From positions 1-17,290 of the forward strand of contig JAUWYU010000016.1 of NCBI GenBank assembly GCA_030615655.1: DNA of 17,290 nucleotides, given 5' to 3'. A model generated the notes under the pieces. That model worked only from the letters and a program-made list of their open reading frames with translations. It was not told the origin of the DNA and did no database searches. The position numbers and the translations under genes were made by a program. This DNA comes from Dehalococcoidia bacterium. Its GTDB lineage: Bacteria > Chloroflexota > Dehalococcoidia > Dehalococcoidales > RBG-16-60-22. Below are positions 14,110-17,290 of the stretch, in pieces. Position 1 is the stretch's first letter. The number at the start of each line of letters is the position of its first letter.

Positions 14110-15825
14110 ATGGGCGCTATGTCAACTAAAATTCGCCAGATGGCTAATAGCAGGTTCTCACAGAGGCCATCCCGGGAATTCTTTATACTCATCATAAAGC
14201 TGCTCCTAGTATCAGGCCTCGCCGCTTTAACCGTCTTTAACTCCATAGCGGCGGCGTCCACCGATGCCGTCAAATGGACTGCGGTCAGTATCCCCGCCGG
14301 AGGCGAGGCAGGGAAATGGGTGCTGGCTGATGGCTCTGATGTCCAGCACCTGACAATGTCCGCCGACGGCACGCTCTATGCCTGCGGTAAAGGCCTCACC
14401 TATACCCTGTACCGGTCCACGGACGGCGGCGTTGGCTGGTCATATATCGGTAATGTACAGGATGTCATAATAGGTATAGCTGTCTCGCCCGCTGACGCCA
14501 GTACCTTATATTACGCCACCACGTCTGGTGTATACCGGTCTACCGATGGCGGCAACTCCTTCCACCTTCTGCCGGCAGTTCCCGGTGGAGCTGGCGCTAA
14601 CAATATAGAAATAACCTCGCTTGACGTTGCCTGGTTTGAGAGTAATATTATCACCGTCGGCACCAGAGACACTGACAGTTCCGAGTTTGGGGATGTCTAT
14701 ACCCTGGACGAGGCCAATATTTTCTCCGGCTGGACAGACACTAACCTGGGTAATTATGACGTCTATGCCGTTGCTTTCTCGCCTGATTATGCGTCTACCC
14801 CCCAGCTCATCGCCGTAGTGACTGACGAAACCGACACTTTTACCACCAGCAAAATCGGCGACTACGGCTGGAGTGCCTTCATAGGTGATGCCAGACTCAA
14901 TCGGGATAACTCGGGGGCCTCCGTCGCTGTAGCTGCCTCGGCAGTGATTGCCTTCCCCGGCAACTTTGACTCCAACGTCATCTCCGGAAACAGTGTCTAT
15001 TTTGTCGCCATTGACACTGGCGCCGGTGAAGGAGATGTCTATAAGGTCAACTGTGCTGTCGCACCCGGCCTCTCAACTGCCACCGACCTGAATATCGGCT
15101 ATGCCTGCGGACTCAGCAACATCGATATTACCGGACTGGCCGCTTGCGGCGATAATCCGACTGTTTACCTGCTGGCCGGCGCCGCTGACAGCGCCCAGAC
15201 TTACCTCAGCCCGGATGGCGGCACCAGCTGGACAAGAAGTCGTAAAGAGGCAACCGGAGAGTCCGGGACCTGCGTGCTCATGGCACCCGATTTCATTAAT
15301 ACCGGGCTGGCATATACCGCCACCAGCGGTGATGACAGTGCCCTCTCCATTAGCCGGGATAACGGCGATACCTGGAATCAGCTCAGCCTGATTGATACTG
15401 TCATCAGCGCCATAGTTGACCTGGCGCCGTCCCCCGGCTACAGCCAGGACAATACTCTGTTCATGATTACCTTTGGCGGTGAGCACAGCCTTTGGCACAG
15501 TCCTGACGGCGGCAATACCTGGGAAAGGACATTATCCAGCAACCTGGCCAGCGTGGACAGCATGAATAGGGTCGACCTCCCTCCGCAATATGGCGACGAC
15601 TACCAGACGGTATTTATTGCCGGCGAAAGTAACAGCCAGCCGGCAGTCTGGGAGTCATCCGATAACGGCCGTAATTACCGCTGCCGGTTTACCCGTGACC
15701 CCGCCACCGGTGCCACCATTGCCATTGATACCTGGGCAATAGTTGACGAAAATACCCTGTTCATCGGCGGCTATAATGGCAGCCACGGACTTGTCTATAA
15801 AACAACGAACAGCGGCTTCTTCTAG
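14110..15825 (+). CDS. N-terminal fragment of second Asp-box propeller surface protein
   Basis: The 571-residue open part begins with a basic region of about 23 residues, then a long hydrophobic segment (about 24-48) ending in AAAS that could be a signal peptide with cleavage near 49, or an N-terminal membrane anchor. The rest is a beta-propeller with Asp-boxes at about 103-110 (STDGGVGW), 144-151 (STDGGNSF), 367-374 (SPDGGTSW), 415-422 (SRDNGDTW), 464-471 (SPDGGNTW) and 516-523. Blocks such as VIAFPGNFDSNVI match CIAFPSDFNASLI in the first surface protein, showing paralogy. If TAG is read as a stop, the product lacks the fibronectin-like domains and the C-terminal anchor and would be secreted or unstable. 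AGGTGA (14101-14106) is close to the ATG at 14110; an ATG at 14119 is an alternative start. Confidence 0.8.
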   Translation: MGAMSTKIRQMANSRFSQRPSREFFILIIKLLLVSGLAALTVFNSIAAASTDAVKWTAVSIPAGGEAGKWVLADGSDVQHLTMSADGTLYACGKGLTYTLYRSTDGGVGWSYIGNVQDVIIGIAVSPADASTLYYATTSGVYRSTDGGNSFHLLPAVPGGAGANNIEITSLDVAWFESNIITVGTRDTDSSEFGDVYTLDEANIFSGWTDTNLGNYDVYAVAFSPDYASTPQLIAVVTDETDTFTTSKIGDYGWSAFIGDARLNRDNSGASVAVAASAVIAFPGNFDSNVISGNSVYFVAIDTGAGEGDVYKVNCAVAPGLSTATDLNIGYACGLSNIDITGLAACGDNPTVYLLAGAADSAQTYLSPDGGTSWTRSRKEATGESGTCVLMAPDFINTGLAYTATSGDDSALSISRDNGDTWNQLSLIDTVISAIVDLAPSPGYSQDNTLFMITFGGEHSLWHSPDGGNTWERTLSSNLASVDSMNRVDLPPQYGDDYQTVFIAGESNSQPAVWESSDNGRNYRCRFTRDPATGATIAIDTWAIVDENTLFIGGYNGSHGLVYKTTNSGFF

Positions 15826-17286
15826 TCCGAAGGAGTCGCGGCCGGCAGCCAGACGCTTAACTCCCTGGCCCTGTCACCCGACTACGAACAGGATAAGACC
15901 ATCCTGACCGGGAATTCTGACGGCTGGGTGTACTGGTCCGACGACGACGGCGCCTCATTTCAGCCGCTGCCGACAGACGCCACCTCACCACCCCTCACCG
16001 GCTCCATTACCGTTGCCTTTGACCCCGATTTTAACAGCAATAATACTATCTACGCCGCCGACGACACTGCCGATAGCGGGGTCTACCGCTTTATCATTGG
16101 CACCAGTACTGACTGGGAAAGCACCGACAATACCCTGCCCGCTGGTGCCACGCTCAACCAGCTTACTGTCGCTGATGACGGCACATTATATGCCGCTAAC
16201 TCCGATGATGACGGCGGCATGGAGCGCTGCCTTAACCCCACATCCTCCCCCGGCCCGACATTTGAAACGGTAACCCTCGGCCTCAGCAACGGCGCTACCC
16301 TGTCCGGACTGTGGCAATCCGGCCACAGACTATGGTCAACCGATACCATCAATGTCATGCTGATGACCTTCAACGATACCCTGACATCGCCGGTTACCCT
16401 GCTCTCACCGGACTATGAGGCATCCGGTATCGGCAATCTCATTGACCATACCATCAGAAATATCAGCCTCGATTGGGAAACGCTGGACGGTGCTACCAGT
16501 TACCAGTGGCAGTGCGACTGTGATACCGACCTCTCCTCCGTGCCCAGTGGATTCGAGGACAGCACGAAAGCCAGCTCCGCCCGCCTGCCCGCTCTTGAGC
16601 CAGCCACTACCTACTACTGGCGGGTTCGGGTCAGCGCCCCCGTACTCAGCCCGTGGTCAGACAAACAGGCCTTTACCACCAGCCTGGACACCGGGGCTGC
16701 CTTCCTCAGGCTGGAAAGCCCTGCCGCCGGCGCCAGCGGGGTGCTGGTAAAGCCGGTCTTTCAATGGACTGCCATCGCCGGGGCGGATGCCTACGAATTG
16801 CTGGTATCAACGGATGCTGATTTTAACAGTCCTGTCGTCATCAAGAAGGATGACTATGCCCTGCCGAGCAATGCCTGGCAGTGCGATGTCAGCCTGGATA
16901 ACGACACTACCTACTACTGGAAGGTTAGAGCCATCAATACCAGCACTCGCAGCGCCTGGAGCTCCGTCGGCGTCTTCACTACGGAGTCACCCCCCGCCGA
17001 AGCGACCCCGGAATTACCAGCCGAGGAGGCATCATCAACCCAGCCGCAGCCCCTTGAGACAACGCCAGTCATAGCGATAATACCCCAGCCCGCCACAACA
17101 TCACCCATGCAGCTAATACCCCTCTCCCCGACACCTCCGCCCGAAGACCCGCCCCCCGTGCTATCCGTTAGCCAGACCCTGAGCACACCGGACTGGTTAA
17201 TCTACATGATTGGAGGCCTGTTCCTGACAATCTTCCTGACTCTAATCATCATCCTGGCGATGGTCCTCAAAACCAGGCGACTCTAG
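15826..17286 (+). CDS. C-terminal fragment of second surface protein (fibronectin-like domains, stalk, membrane anchor)
   Basis: The 486 codons after the TAG continue in the same frame with undiminished coding character. They include another Asp-box (YWSDDDGASF), the final propeller blades, two fibronectin III-like domains (about 763-861 and 865-961 in read-through numbering; each has TTYYWRVRV or TTYYWKVRA), a long Pro/Thr/Glu stalk, and a C-terminal helix (about 1029-1053) ending KTRRL, which matches the RTRRTV tail of the paralogue. The first possible start is GTG 15928, inside a propeller blade and without an SD, and there is no signal peptide. It is therefore unlikely to be an independent gene. 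It ends in TAG four bases before the window ends. Confidence 0.75.
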   Translation, partial: SEGVAAGSQTLNSLALSPDYEQDKTILTGNSDGWVYWSDDDGASFQPLPTDATSPPLTGSITVAFDPDFNSNNTIYAADDTADSGVYRFIIGTSTDWESTDNTLPAGATLNQLTVADDGTLYAANSDDDGGMERCLNPTSSPGPTFETVTLGLSNGATLSGLWQSGHRLWSTDTINVMLMTFNDTLTSPVTLLSPDYEASGIGNLIDHTIRNISLDWETLDGATSYQWQCDCDTDLSSVPSGFEDSTKASSARLPALEPATTYYWRVRVSAPVLSPWSDKQAFTTSLDTGAAFLRLESPAAGASGVLVKPVFQWTAIAGADAYELLVSTDADFNSPVVIKKDDYALPSNAWQCDVSLDNDTTYYWKVRAINTSTRSAWSSVGVFTTESPPAEATPELPAEEASSTQPQPLETTPVIAIIPQPATTSPMQLIPLSPTPPPEDPPPVLSVSQTLSTPDWLIYMIGGLFLTIFLTLIIILAMVLKTRRL

Positions 17287-17290
17287 GGCG

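Larger units (their letters stand above)
14110..17286 (+). pseudogene. Second surface protein locus interrupted by one in-frame TAG (15823-15825)
   Basis: Read through the TAG, the frame would give 1058 residues, close to the 1044 of the paralogue at 9388-12522 and with the same domain order. There is no frameshift: both halves are in one frame. The stop occupies the aromatic position of an Asp-box (T565, N567, G569, then codon 572), so the ancestral codon was most likely TGG. It may be a recent nonsense mutation, a read-through site or a sequence error. Confidence 0.7.

Noticed and set aside
15823..15825. Genome-wide TAG reassignment or pyrrolysine use
   Set aside because: TAG ends at least five other ordinary genes at family-typical lengths in this window, and the context strongly suggests loss of a Trp codon.
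15928..17286. Independent gene starting at GTG 15928
   Set aside because: No SD, no signal peptide, start inside an Asp-box, and continuous frame with the upstream half across the TAG.

Overview
The window most resembles a strictly anaerobic, cell-wall-less Chloroflexota bacterium of the Dehalococcoidia type. This is inference, not proof. It rests on desulforedoxin-like miniproteins beside a flavodoxin, a bifunctional-type Rel next to rpsT and hisS, and very large secreted surface proteins held by a C-terminal membrane helix, which would suit an S-layer sitting on a bare membrane. Core genes are fairly GC-rich, promoters look like ordinary sigma-70 sites, Shine-Dalgarno (SD) sequences are strong, and TTG start codons are frequent.

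Layout. (1) Positions 1-3211: the 3' part of pyrC, then an AT-rich two-helix membrane protein, then pyrK, then on the opposite strand an AT-rich HEPN-like gene. The two AT-rich genes look like accessory insertions on either side of pyrK in a pyrimidine operon. (2) 3435-4312: a well-formed promoter and a flavodoxin, then another promoter and two tandem desulforedoxin-like genes of 39 and 47 residues, both too short for routine gene calling. (3) 6914-4382 on the minus strand: rel (ppGpp synthetase/hydrolase) followed 13 nt later by rpsT, from a clear promoter at 6985-7013. (4) 7557-7153 on the minus strand: a small cupin. (5) 7662-8978: promoter and hisS, whose real start is a TTG at 7722. (6) 9140-12589: a near-consensus promoter, a 27-codon ORF with an ideal SD, a 1044-residue surface protein with Asp-box beta-propeller and fibronectin-like domains, and a strong intrinsic terminator. 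(7) 13882-12617 on the minus strand: a MoeA-like molybdenum cofactor gene. (8) 14110-17286: a second surface protein, paralogous to the first but cut by one in-frame TAG at 15823-15825.

How the genes relate: pyrC and pyrK belong to de novo UMP synthesis. Flavodoxin and the desulforedoxin-like proteins suggest low-potential electron transfer or oxygen protection in an anaerobe. Rel, rpsT and hisS connect translation with the stringent response. The two propeller proteins are probably alternative or cooperating cell-surface components.

Most worth a second look are the amber codon, which falls exactly on the aromatic position of an Asp-box in an otherwise intact frame; the small ORF in the surface-protein leader; the tandem desulforedoxin-like pair; and the HEPN-like insertion. 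I found no CRISPR array, transposase, tRNA or rRNA, and no clear multi-gene defence system.
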